A stretch of DNA of 64,000 nt, from the NCBI RefSeq assembly GCF_016405885.1, contig NZ_JAEKGC010000004.1, positions 186,001 to 250,000 of the forward strand, read 5' to 3'. The notes under the pieces are model-generated. The model made no database searches. It had not been told where the DNA came from and saw nothing but the letters and a program-made list of their open reading frames with translations. The stretch is from Arthrobacter sp. MSA 4-2. GTDB taxonomy: Bacteria > Actinomycetota > Actinomycetes > Actinomycetales > Micrococcaceae. Below are positions 34,397 to 41,951 of this stretch, one piece after another; the stretch's first letter is position 1; each line of letters opens with the position of its first letter. A program made the position numbers and the translations under genes.

Positions 34397-34705
34397 GTGG
34401 CAACCGAGGACGACGTGCGGCGCAAGTGCCTTTCTCTGCCGGGAGTCACCGAACGGTCGAGCTGGAACCAGCCGGCCTGGTTCGCGCGCACCCTGATCGC
34501 CCGGATGTGGGCCGAGGGCGTGCTGACGGTGAAGACGCAGGAACGCGATGCGCTGCTCGCGGCCGATCCGGACACGTACTACATCACGCCGCATCACCGG
34601 CGTTCGCCTGAACTGGTCCTGGTCCGCCTCGCCCGCGTTGACGTCCGCGAACTGGAGGAGCTGCTCGAGGAGTCCTACCGGATCGGAGGAGGCAGGCCCT
34701 CCTGA
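34397..34705 (+). CDS. MmcQ/YjbR family protein
   Basis: This 102-residue protein fits the MmcQ/YjbR fold (CyaY-like), with EDDVRRKCLSLPGVTERSSWNQPAWFARTLIARMW and ERDALLAADPDTYYITPHHR. Its function is unknown; some relatives are called DNA-binding on structural grounds. It sits between the divergent flgB operon and the convergent fliS cluster, with no evident link to motility. GTG start, no clear Shine-Dalgarno sequence. Confidence 0.8.
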   Translation: MATEDDVRRKCLSLPGVTERSSWNQPAWFARTLIARMWAEGVLTVKTQERDALLAADPDTYYITPHHRRSPELVLVRLARVDVRELEELLEESYRIGGGRPS

Positions 34706-34791
34706 TCAGCGGCCGGCGCCAGGCGGGCCGGCCTCCGCCGTCCCCTGGCCGGACCGCTCCCGGCGTGTTGCGGATGCGGGTCGTCGAGGGC

Positions 34792-35130
34792 TCAGCCCGT
34801 GACGTCGAGGCTTCCCGTCCTGGCCAGATTGGCCGAGGCCGACTCCACGGCCCCGAGGTGACGGGACACGGTGGCCCGGGCCTGACCCAGTGCGGACAGG
34901 GCAGCCAGCTGGGCCTCGTTCACGTGGCGGGCATGCTCGCGGAGGTCAGCCGGAATCGGGCCCAGGTCCTGCGGTGGTTCCCAGGCTGCGATGGCGGGAG
35001 CGGGAAGCTGTGGGTCGGACGCGGCACGCTGGGCCTCGAAGACGACGTCCTCGAGCTGGGCCAGCGCCGCGGTCCAGCCTGCTCGCCCCAGGGCGCCGGC
35101 CCCCTCGGCCCCCGCAGCGTCAGGCCACAC
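34792..35130 (-). CDS. Small helical protein after fliS (FliT-like position)
   Basis: I do not recognise the sequence. The GTG at 35130 overlaps the fliS stop by 11 bases and gives 112 residues, mostly helical (AALAQLEDVVFEAQRAAS, DLREHARHVNEAQLAALSALGQARATVSRHLGAVESASANLA). The frame is open further upstream but inside fliS. Position and helical character suggest a FliT-like chaperone for FliD. An anti-sigma factor (FlgM) role is also possible, because no FlgM was found. Both are inference. Confidence 0.6.
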   Translation of the reverse strand: MWPDAAGAEGAGALGRAGWTAALAQLEDVVFEAQRAASDPQLPAPAIAAWEPPQDLGPIPADLREHARHVNEAQLAALSALGQARATVSRHLGAVESASANLARTGSLDVTG

Positions 35131-35554
35131 CGAGGCTCCCGGCGGATCGGGCCGGATCCCACGAGTTCTGGGCCGGCAGGGATGCCGATGCCTCGTGCCA
35201 GGCCTCGCGCAGCGGCTCAAGCAGGGCGATGCACTCCCGGGTGGCCTTGATGTCGCGGTGCATGTTGGCCGCCATCAAGGCGTTCGACACGTAGGTGTAG
35301 AGCCCGAAGAGGTTCTCCGCTCCGTCCCACGCGTCCTTCTTCAGGGACGAGGACAGCTCGGCGATGATCTCCTGCGCATGGAGCAGCTGCGCCGACGCGG
35401 CCTGCCAGTTCTCGGCCGCCTGAGCCTGTTCGGCACGGGCAAGATCGAGCAGGAGCCGGTCGTAGAGCATAGTGAGCAGCCGTGCCGGTGTCGCGGAGAG
35501 GACCGATTCCCGCAGGTACTTCCGGCGCTGGTCGGTGGAGGTGTTCATCATCAT
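35120..35554 (-). CDS. fliS: Flagellin export chaperone FliS
   Basis: FliS wraps the C-terminus of flagellin before export and, in Firmicutes, also contacts FliW/CsrA control. The 144-residue protein has the hallmark RKYLRESVLSATPARLLTMLYDRLLLDLARAEQA and ENLFGLYTYVSNALMAANMHRD. The start overlaps the fliD stop (ATGA). Confidence 0.95.
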   Translation of the reverse strand: MMMNTSTDQRRKYLRESVLSATPARLLTMLYDRLLLDLARAEQAQAAENWQAASAQLLHAQEIIAELSSSLKKDAWDGAENLFGLYTYVSNALMAANMHRDIKATRECIALLEPLREAWHEASASLPAQNSWDPARSAGSLGVA

Positions 35555-36879
35555 TTCTTTCCGTCACTTCCCTGGGTCGGCAGCGTGGCGAGCTGTGCGG
35601 TGAGCCAGCTGGACTGCGCGTTCATTGCCTGCATCGCCACTTCAAGCGCCGCGTAGGTGCTCTTCAGGCGTGCCTCGCGCGAGGCGAGCCGGATGTCCCA
35701 GTTCGCCACCTGGTCGTTGAGTTCCCGGACCTGGCCCTCGCCGCTGGTGATCTTCGAGGCGATCACGCCGCCGTACTTGTCCGACGCGGTCTTCCCCGCC
35801 GCTTCGAGGCGCGAGCCGATGGTGCGCACGGCTGCGTCCACCGCCGCGGGGTCCTTCGCCAGGGCGGCCTTGAACTTGGCGGCGTCGAACTCCATGGTGC
35901 CGTTCTTGGTGATGCTGATGCCGTATTCGGACGGCGAAACACCGCCGATGGGGGCCGACGCCGCCGTGAGCAGGCTCTGACCGATGCTCCGGACCGCACT
36001 GTCGGTGGTGAACACGCCGAGGGTGGTGACCGGCTTGCCGTTTGCGTCGGGCGCGGTCGAGGTCTTCTGCTTGCTGGAGATGTAGGCGAGCACGTCGTTG
36101 AGGCCCTTGACCAGGGCTTCGGCCTTGGCCGCGATGCCGTCGGCGTCCTGGGCGACGCTGATGGTGACGGGCGTGGCCGAGACCGCCGCGACGGTGACGG
36201 AGAGGCCGGTCTGCAGGTTCGCGAAGGTGTTGGTGCCCGAGGTGACCGGCTGTTCCGCGGCCGTTCCCTTCCACAGGGTGATCTGCGCGTCCTGGGCGGA
36301 CTGGATCTGGGTGAAGGTTCCCGCGGTCCCGGAGAGGGTGAAGGCGCCGGCCGCGCCGGTGGCCTTGGAGGTCAGCTGGAGCCGGTAGTTGCCGTCACCG
36401 GTGGAGATCTTGGTGGCGGTGACGTTGGCGGTTGAGGCGTTGACGGCCTTGACGACGTCGTCGAGGCTCGTCGATGCGGCGGTGACGGTGACGGCGGTGC
36501 CGTTGGCGCCGGTGATGGTCAGGGAAGTGTCGGGCCACTGGGTGAGGGGGGCCGAGACCGAGCTCTGCTTGGTGGCGAGCCGGTCGATCGTGAAGTCCAC
36601 CGAACCTGCGGCGGCGCCGGTGCCTGCGGCGGCCGTCGCCGCGGTCGAGGAGGACGTGGCGGTGAACAGGGAAAGGGCCCCCGGCTTGGCCGCGCCGGCC
36701 GAGAGCGCGGAGAGGTCCGCGACCCGGGTGTTGAGCGCCTTCAGGGCGTCGACGGTGGCCTGGGTGCGCACCGATTTGTTGTAGAGGATGTTCTGCGGGA
36801 TGCGTTCGATGTCCATCATGGCCTTGATGAGCGCCGTCGTATCCAGCCCGCTGGCCAGCCCGTCCAGTGAAAGTCCCAC
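35551..36879 (-). CDS. fliD: Filament cap protein FliD
   Basis: FliD (HAP2) caps the filament and folds incoming flagellin. The 442-residue protein begins LSLDGLASGLDTTALIKAMMDIERIPQ and ends with a coiled-coil helix (REARLKSTYAALEVAMQAMNAQSSWLTAQLATL). The middle has the D2-D3 domains with IQSAQDAQIT. It follows fliC by 124 bases, and a GC-rich hairpin without T-tract lies between them, which could lower fliD expression relative to fliC. Confidence 0.95.
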   Translation of the reverse strand: MGLSLDGLASGLDTTALIKAMMDIERIPQNILYNKSVRTQATVDALKALNTRVADLSALSAGAAKPGALSLFTATSSSTAATAAAGTGAAAGSVDFTIDRLATKQSSVSAPLTQWPDTSLTITGANGTAVTVTAASTSLDDVVKAVNASTANVTATKISTGDGNYRLQLTSKATGAAGAFTLSGTAGTFTQIQSAQDAQITLWKGTAAEQPVTSGTNTFANLQTGLSVTVAAVSATPVTISVAQDADGIAAKAEALVKGLNDVLAYISSKQKTSTAPDANGKPVTTLGVFTTDSAVRSIGQSLLTAASAPIGGVSPSEYGISITKNGTMEFDAAKFKAALAKDPAAVDAAVRTIGSRLEAAGKTASDKYGGVIASKITSGEGQVRELNDQVANWDIRLASREARLKSTYAALEVAMQAMNAQSSWLTAQLATLPTQGSDGKK

Positions 36880-37003
36880 GAGTGTTCTCCTCCGAAGCGT
36901 CGATCTGGGGATTGGGGGTAAACGGGAACCGCCGGCGGCGGCACAGGCGGGCTGGGATGCCCCGCCCGGCTGCCACCGGCGGCTCCGTTATGAAGCAGTC
37001 GGT

Positions 37004-37867
37004 TTAGCCGAGGAGCTTCAGGACGCTCTGGGTGGACTGGTTCGCCTGGGCGAGCATCGAAACGCCGGCCTGGGAGAGGATGTTGGCCTTGGTGAACTTG
37101 ACCATCTCCTCCGCCATGTCGGTGTCGCGGATGCGGGATTCGGCGGCGGCCAGGTTCTCCTTGGAGACCGCGAGGGACTTGCCCGCGGACTCGAGGCGGT
37201 TCTGGGAAGCACCCAGTTCCGAACGCTGTGCCGAGACGGCGGCGATCGCAACGTCCAGTGCGGCGACCGTGGTCGTCGCGCCGGCGGAGGTGGCGACGAC
37301 GAAGCCGGTTGCTCCGGTGACGCTGGAGAAGACCGCGCCGCCGCCGTTGATGCTGGCGTTGGCATCGCCGAGGTTCACCGAGATGGTGTTGTCGGCAGCG
37401 CCGTCGGCGCCAACCTGCAGGCTGATGACACCGGCGGTTCCCGCGGTGCCGTCGAGGAGCTTGATGCCGTTGAAGTTGGTGGACGAGGTGATGCGGGCAA
37501 GTTCCTCACCGAGGGCATCGGCTTCGGTCTTGATCGCGGTGCGCGACTGGGCGTTGTTCGAGTCGTTGCCGCCCTGGACAGCCAGGTCGCGCATACGGTG
37601 CAGGATCGAGTGGACCTCGGTCAGTGCGCCTTCAGCGGTCTGGATGACGGAGATGCCGTCCTGGGCGTTGCGCTGGGCAACTCCGAGGCCCGAGACCTGC
37701 GAGCGCAGGCCCTCGGAGATGGACAGGCCGGCAGCGTCGTCGGCAGCACGGTTGATGCGGAGGCCGCTGGAGAGCTTCTCCAGGGACTTGCTCAGGTCGT
37801 TCTGCGTGTTGGACAGGGCGCGGAAAGCGTTGTTCGCCGCGGTGTTGGTATTGATCTGCATACCCAT
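37004..37867 (-). CDS. fliC: Flagellin FliC
   Basis: The filament subunit, 287 residues. Conserved D0/D1 ends are complete: MGMQINTNTAANNAFRALSNTQNDLSKSLEKLSSGLRINRAADDAAGLSISEGLRSQVSG, and ESRIRDTDMAEEMVKFTKANILSQAGVSMLAQANQSTQSVLKLLG. The variable middle is short, as in many soil actinobacteria, so the outer D2/D3 domains are reduced or absent. A strong Shine-Dalgarno sequence (GGAGGA) precedes the ATG. A sigma-28 promoter and two CsrA-type sites lie in the roughly 55-base leader. There is a single copy in the window. Confidence 0.97.
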   Translation of the reverse strand: MGMQINTNTAANNAFRALSNTQNDLSKSLEKLSSGLRINRAADDAAGLSISEGLRSQVSGLGVAQRNAQDGISVIQTAEGALTEVHSILHRMRDLAVQGGNDSNNAQSRTAIKTEADALGEELARITSSTNFNGIKLLDGTAGTAGVISLQVGADGAADNTISVNLGDANASINGGGAVFSSVTGATGFVVATSAGATTTVAALDVAIAAVSAQRSELGASQNRLESAGKSLAVSKENLAAAESRIRDTDMAEEMVKFTKANILSQAGVSMLAQANQSTQSVLKLLG

Positions 37868-37874
37868 GATCTAT

Positions 37875-37882
37875 TCCTCCAT
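37875..37882 (-). promoter_or_regulatory. CsrA site 2 over the fliC Shine-Dalgarno
   Basis: ATGGAGGA contains two GGA triplets and covers the ribosome-binding site of fliC. Binding here would block flagellin translation, as shown for hag in Bacillus. Confidence 0.6.
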
Positions 37883-37901
37883 GAATTGTTGTGTAGCGTC
37901 G

Positions 37902-37917
37902 GGCCCATCCTTGGGCC
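37902..37917 (-). promoter_or_regulatory. CsrA site 1: hairpin with AGGA loop in the fliC leader
   Basis: On the minus strand GGCCCA pairs with TGGGCC around the loop AGGA, the form preferred by CsrA. It lies about 20 bases upstream of site 2, close enough for one CsrA dimer to bridge both. Confidence 0.65.
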
Positions 37918-37929
37918 TTACGCAGAGGA

Positions 37930-37956
37930 CAATCGGCGGCTCCGGAGGCGGCGTTA
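37930..37956 (-). promoter_or_regulatory. Sigma-28 promoter of fliC
   Basis: On the minus strand: -35 TAAC (37953-37956), 15-base spacer, -10 GCCGATTG (37930-37937). The predicted transcription start is about 55 bases before the ATG. Confidence 0.75.
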
Positions 37957-38010
37957 GCAGAATGCGAAAAGTTTTTTTCGAAGCCCCCAATCCGGCCCCG
38001 ACGGCGGCGG

Positions 38011-38061
38011 CGCACCTTACATCGGCCGGCATCCGGCCGATGGTTTCCTACGTAAGGTGCG
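38011..38061. promoter_or_regulatory. Nested inverted repeat between fliC and flgN
   Basis: Outer arms CGCACCTTAC (38011-38020) and GTAAGGTGCG (38052-38061) are perfect complements. Inside them ATCGGCCG (38021-38028) and CGGCCGAT (38034-38041) are also perfect. The flgN -35 box is part of the left outer arm and the -10 box overlaps the inner right arm, so a protein binding the dyad would affect this promoter. Confidence 0.6.
38017..38043 (+). promoter_or_regulatory. Sigma-28 promoter of flgN-flgK-flgL-fliW
   Basis: -35 TTAC (38017-38020), 15-base spacer, -10 GCCGATGG (38036-38043), about 65 bases before the flgN start. Confidence 0.75.
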
Positions 38062-38108
38062 GCAGCAGGAAGCGACCGCTGAGCCAATCTAGGAGAGTCT
38101 TAGGCACT

Positions 38109-38591
38109 ATGGGAATCCAGGAGCTATCAGCCCAGCTCTGGCACGAGCGTGAACTGCTTGAACTTCTGATGTTCAAGCTTGAGGAGGAGCAGCTCCTGCT
38201 CACGGCCGGGAAGACGCGCTGGCTGCAGCATGCAACCCGCGAGGTCGAGGGCGCCGTCGCCCTGCTGCGGGCCAGCGGCCTGGCCCGCGACGTCGAGGTG
38301 CTTAACGTCGCCGCCGAGTGGGGTGCCGGGGAGAACGCCACGCTGCGCGAACTGGTGCAGCACGCGCCCGAAGGCCCCTGGGCGGACATCCTCTCACGGC
38401 ACCTGCAGGTGATGACGGAGCAGACCGAGCGAATTAAGGAGCTCCGGGACGCCAACGCCCAGTTCCTCCGCGCCGCAGCCCGGTCCACCCAGGAGGCCCT
38501 TGCCGGACACCGTGCGGAGGCCGGCACCTACGATGCCCGCGGCATGACCGCCGGCGTCGACACATCACGGCTGATCGACACGAGGGTATGA
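38109..38591 (+). CDS. flgN: FlgK/FlgL export chaperone FlgN
   Basis: FlgN escorts the junction proteins FlgK and FlgL to the export gate. The ATG at 38109 gives 160 residues, mainly helical, with LSAQLWHERELLELLMFKLEEEQLLLTAGKTRWLQHATREVE typical of Gram-positive FlgN. A longer upstream extension of the frame lies in the fliC region and is not used. It is directly followed by flgK and flgL. Confidence 0.88.
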   Translation: MGIQELSAQLWHERELLELLMFKLEEEQLLLTAGKTRWLQHATREVEGAVALLRASGLARDVEVLNVAAEWGAGENATLRELVQHAPEGPWADILSRHLQVMTEQTERIKELRDANAQFLRAAARSTQEALAGHRAEAGTYDARGMTAGVDTSRLIDTRV

Positions 38592-38601
38592 GGGAGGCGT
38601 C

Positions 38602-40029
38602 ATGGGCAGCACATTCGGAGCACTGAACACCGCGCTGAGCGGACTGAACGCCGCACGCCAGGGCTCGGCCGTGACCGGCCAGAACATCGCCAACGCCGCC
38701 ACCGAGGGGTACACCCGCCAGCGGGTCACCACCTCGCCCATGGGTCCGCCCGCGCGCGTCGGGCTCTTCTCCTCGGGCGTGGCGCCGGGCCAGGGCGTGC
38801 AGGTCGACGGCATCCGCCGCCTGGGTGACATCTTCCTCGACGCCAGGGTCCGGGCGACCGCGGCCGACGCCGGGTTCGCCGGGGCGCGGGTCAAGGCCCT
38901 CGACGGGCTCGAGGGGATCCTGCAGGAGCCCGGCAAGAACGGCACCTCCGCGGCGCTGCAGAAGTTCTGGACGTCGTGGCAGGACGTGGCCAACAACGCC
39001 GGGGCGCCGGCGCCCTCCGGGGTCCTGCTCGAGGAGGCCGGCGCCCTCGCGGCCAAGCTCGCCCACGGGTACACCCAGATCGAGGCGCAGTTTTCGACGG
39101 ACCGGCGCCAGCTGGACCTGCTCACCTCCGAGGTCAACGCCGCCGCCGTCCAGGTGGCCGAACTCAACGCCGGCATCCGCTCCGCCCTGAACGCCGGCGC
39201 CTCCGCGAACGAGCTGATCGACAAGCGCAACCTGCTCACCGCGGACATCGCCTCCCTCGTCGGCGGCACCGTCCGCCCCCTCGGCGACGGCACGGTCGAG
39301 GTGCTCGTGGGCGGGAACGTGCTCGTTTCGGGTGATTCGGCCAATGCCCTGCAGGTCAGCGGAGGCTACCGGCTCGAGGACGCCGCCGCCTCACCGGTCC
39401 GGCTGGAGTGGGCCCACCGGCCCGGCAGCGCCGTTCCGCTCGACGGCGGCAGGATCGGCGGGATGGTTTCGACGCTCGCCCCGGCCAACGGCAAGGCGGC
39501 CGGCGGCGACCTCGCCGAGGCCGCCGCCGCGTACGACGCCTTCGCGGTGCGCCTCGCCGAATCGGTCAATGCCGTGCACCGTGGGGGAGAGACGGCCGAC
39601 GGCCGCACCGGCCTCGACTTCTTCCGGTTCGATCCGGCGCTGCCGGCGGCCAAGGGCCTGCGGGTCGCGGCGGCCTCCGCCGCGGACCTCGCCACGGGCC
39701 GGCCCGGCGCCGGCGGGAAGGACGGCTCGAACGCGGACGCCATCTCCCAGATCCGCCATGCCGTCGACTCCCCGGACCGGCTGTGGAGCGGCTTCGTCAC
39801 AACGCTGGCGGTCACGGCGCGCGCCGACAACCAGCGCGAGGATCTCGCCGGGGTGGCCGCCGCGTCGGCGCTCGGCCTTCAGCTGTCCCAGTCCTCGGTC
39901 GACATCGATGAGGAGAGCGTCAGCCTGCTCACTTACCAGCACGCCTACCAGGCGTCCTCCCGGGTGATGACGGCCATCGACGAGATGCTCGACGTCCTCA
40001 TCAACCGCACCGGATTAGTAGGAAGGTAA
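38602..40029 (+). CDS. flgK: Hook-filament junction protein FlgK (HAP1)
   Basis: The 475-residue protein joins hook and filament. It has the N-terminal signature STFGALNTALSGLNAARQGSAVTGQNIANAATEGYTRQRV and the C-terminal helix VDIDEESVSLLTYQHAYQASSRVMTAIDEMLDVLINRTG. GGGAGG lies before the ATG. It is the second gene of the flgN unit, four bases before flgL. Confidence 0.96.
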   Translation: MGSTFGALNTALSGLNAARQGSAVTGQNIANAATEGYTRQRVTTSPMGPPARVGLFSSGVAPGQGVQVDGIRRLGDIFLDARVRATAADAGFAGARVKALDGLEGILQEPGKNGTSAALQKFWTSWQDVANNAGAPAPSGVLLEEAGALAAKLAHGYTQIEAQFSTDRRQLDLLTSEVNAAAVQVAELNAGIRSALNAGASANELIDKRNLLTADIASLVGGTVRPLGDGTVEVLVGGNVLVSGDSANALQVSGGYRLEDAAASPVRLEWAHRPGSAVPLDGGRIGGMVSTLAPANGKAAGGDLAEAAAAYDAFAVRLAESVNAVHRGGETADGRTGLDFFRFDPALPAAKGLRVAAASAADLATGRPGAGGKDGSNADAISQIRHAVDSPDRLWSGFVTTLAVTARADNQREDLAGVAAASALGLQLSQSSVDIDEESVSLLTYQHAYQASSRVMTAIDEMLDVLINRTGLVGR

Positions 40030-40033
40030 CCCA

Positions 40034-40918
40034 ATGCTCAGCCGCGTCACCAACACCACCATGACGAACACCGCCCAGCGCAACCTGCAGACCAGCATGC
40101 TGCGCCGGGCCGAGGCCCAGGAACACGCAATGACCCTGAAGCGGATCAGCAGGCCCTCCCAGGACCCCATGGCCGCGGCGGATTCGCTCCGGGTCAAGGC
40201 GGACCAGCAGTCGGCCGCCCAATACACCCGGAACATCGACAACGGCAAGGGCTGGCTGACGGCCCTTGACTCCGCCCTGTCCAACACCAGCAAGCTGATG
40301 ACGCGGGTGCGCGAGCTGACCATCCAGGGCGGCAACGAGACCCTGTCCCCGGCCGCGCGCAACGCGATCGCCGTCGAAGTCGAGGGGCTGAAGCGGGACC
40401 TGCTCGGGCAGGCCAACACCCGGTTCCTCGGGCGCAGCGTCTTCGCGGGCAACTCCGATGCGGAGGCCGCGTTCACCGGCACCCCGCCGGTCTTCACCGG
40501 AGCTCCCGGCAGCACCGTCGAGCGCCGGGTGGGTGAGGGGCAGACCATCCGGGTCGACGCCGACGGCGCCGCCGTGTTCGGCAACGGTCCCGGCTCGGTC
40601 TTCGACCTGCTCGACGGGATCGCCGCGGACCTCCGCGCCGGCATCAGCACCTCGGCCCGCCTCGGCGCCGTCGACGCCCAGTTCAATCGAGTGTCGGCCG
40701 GCCAGGCCGAGATCGGGGCGCGGCATTCGCGCCTGCTGAACGCCGAGGACACCAACAAGGTCCAGGTGGCGGCGCTCGAGGAGCAGCGCGCGGGCATCGA
40801 GGACCTCGACCTGGCGGAGATGCTCACCAACCTCAAGATCCAGGACCTGAGTTACCAGGGCGCCCTAAGCGTCACCTCGAAGGTGCTCTCGCCGACCCTC
40901 CTGGACTTCCTTCGATGA
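40034..40918 (+). CDS. flgL: Hook-filament junction protein FlgL (HAP3)
   Basis: The 294-residue protein has flagellin-like ends (LSRVTNTTMTNTAQRNLQTSMLRRAEAQEHAMTLKRISRPSQDPMAAADSLRVKADQ; AEMLTNLKIQDLSYQGALSVTSKVLSPTLLDFLR). It adds the second junction layer below the filament. The stop overlaps the fliW start (ATGA). Confidence 0.95.
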   Translation: MLSRVTNTTMTNTAQRNLQTSMLRRAEAQEHAMTLKRISRPSQDPMAAADSLRVKADQQSAAQYTRNIDNGKGWLTALDSALSNTSKLMTRVRELTIQGGNETLSPAARNAIAVEVEGLKRDLLGQANTRFLGRSVFAGNSDAEAAFTGTPPVFTGAPGSTVERRVGEGQTIRVDADGAAVFGNGPGSVFDLLDGIAADLRAGISTSARLGAVDAQFNRVSAGQAEIGARHSRLLNAEDTNKVQVAALEEQRAGIEDLDLAEMLTNLKIQDLSYQGALSVTSKVLSPTLLDFLR

Positions 40919-41289
40919 GCGCTGCCGTAAGCTTCACCGCTCCTCCGCCGGGCTTCGAACCCCACGTCGAGTTCACCCTCGCCGCCATCGACGGCGCCGA
41001 CGGGCTGTACTCGCTGACCGCCGCCGCCGACCGCGGGCTGCGGGTCTTCGTCGTGGATCCGGCGATCTACCTGCCGGAGTACCTTCCCCGGTTCTCGGCC
41101 GAACTGCTCGAGGCGATCGGCCTCGGGTCCGCGCAGGACCCCCAGGTGCTCGTGGTGGCCCGCCCCGGTGGGGAGGCCACGACCGTCAACCTCCTGGCAC
41201 CGGTGCTGCTCAACCCCGAGACGGGGCAGGGCTCCCAGGTGATCCTCAGCGACCAGCACTGGCCGGTCCAGGCCGAACTGCGCGCCTGA
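40915..41289 (+). CDS. fliW: Flagellar assembly factor FliW
   Basis: FliW binds CsrA and, when flagellin is exported, releases flagellin mRNA from repression. The 124-residue protein shows the family pattern (PPPGFEPHVEFTLAAIDGADGLYSLTAAADRGLRVFVVDPAIYLPEYLPRFSAELLEAIGL, then VVARPGGEATTVNLLAPVLLNPETGQGSQVILSDQHWPVQAEL). It overlaps flgL by four bases. csrA is at the other end of the locus. Confidence 0.95.
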   Translation: MSAAVSFTAPPPGFEPHVEFTLAAIDGADGLYSLTAAADRGLRVFVVDPAIYLPEYLPRFSAELLEAIGLGSAQDPQVLVVARPGGEATTVNLLAPVLLNPETGQGSQVILSDQHWPVQAELRA

Positions 41290-41302
41290 CGTCCCGCGGC
41301 GG

Positions 41303-41339
41303 GAGGGCCTCCGCCGGGGCCTGCCGCCCGGAGGCCCTC
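41303..41339. terminator. Bidirectional hairpin between fliW and the convergent gene
   Basis: Perfect 11-base arms (GAGGGCCTCCG, CGGAGGCCCTC) with a 15-base loop lie in the gap between the two converging genes. There is no T-tract, but position and stem strength suggest a shared terminator. Confidence 0.65.
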
Positions 41340-41838
41340 AGGGGCGGAACACGATCCGCACCCGCGGATCGGCGGCCGGGCCGCTGATGAACGCGTCGAC
41401 GGGAATCGGATCGAGGATCTCGCGGAAGCCCTCGGCGTCGGCCTCGGGGGCGAGCGCCCCCGCCGCGGGCTCCGGGCGGCGCACCGTGCCGGGCCGGGCT
41501 GGGCCGGAGCGGGGCGTGCTGCCGAAGGTGGCGACGCCCACCGGTTGGGAGATCAGCGCGGGGATGTTGGCGGTGAAGCGGTCGAGGACGTAGCTTCCGG
41601 TCCGGCTCTCTCCGGTGCCCGGGTCGGTGTACTCGACCCGGACCGGCACGCGGATGTTGTTCCGGTCGCGGTCGAAGTGGGTCTGCGGGCGCACCGCGAC
41701 CACCCGGCCCGACGCGCGGGTCCCTTTCCGCCGCGGAGCCGCCTGCTGCTGCGGGCCGGACCGGCGCAGCAGCAGGGCCGTCCCTCCGGTGAGCAGGGCG
41801 AGGCCGACGGCGGCGGTGAGGGGAATCCAGATTTCCAC
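41338..41838 (-). CDS. Membrane-anchored protein, DUF3592-like
   Basis: The 166-residue protein has one N-terminal membrane span (IPLTAAVGLALLTGGTALLLRR) followed by a beta-rich outer domain with GRVVAVRPQTHFDRDRNNIRVPVRVEYTDPGTGESRTGSYVL, which recalls DUF3592. The function is unknown and the family call is tentative. It converges on fliW and is divergent from the VOC gene. Confidence 0.65.
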   Translation of the reverse strand: MEIWIPLTAAVGLALLTGGTALLLRRSGPQQQAAPRRKGTRASGRVVAVRPQTHFDRDRNNIRVPVRVEYTDPGTGESRTGSYVLDRFTANIPALISQPVGVATFGSTPRSGPARPGTVRRPEPAAGALAPEADAEGFREILDPIPVDAFISGPAADPRVRIVFRP

Positions 41839-41951
41839 CCGGCCATCCTAAACCGGCTCCGCGGCCGCTCTGCCCATTCCACATTGCGGGGCGGCGGCGC
41901 CGGCTGCACACTGTAAGGGTCCTGAAGCACACCAGAGATGGGGAGCAGCAC

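Noticed and set aside
36880..36935. Sigma-28 promoter for fliD
   Set aside because: TTAC is present but the sequence 15 bases on (CGACGC) does not match GCCGAT.
36880..37003. Terminator between fliC and fliD
   Set aside because: A stable GC-rich hairpin exists but no T-tract follows, and fliD has no promoter of its own that I can see. Attenuation is possible; full termination is not supported.
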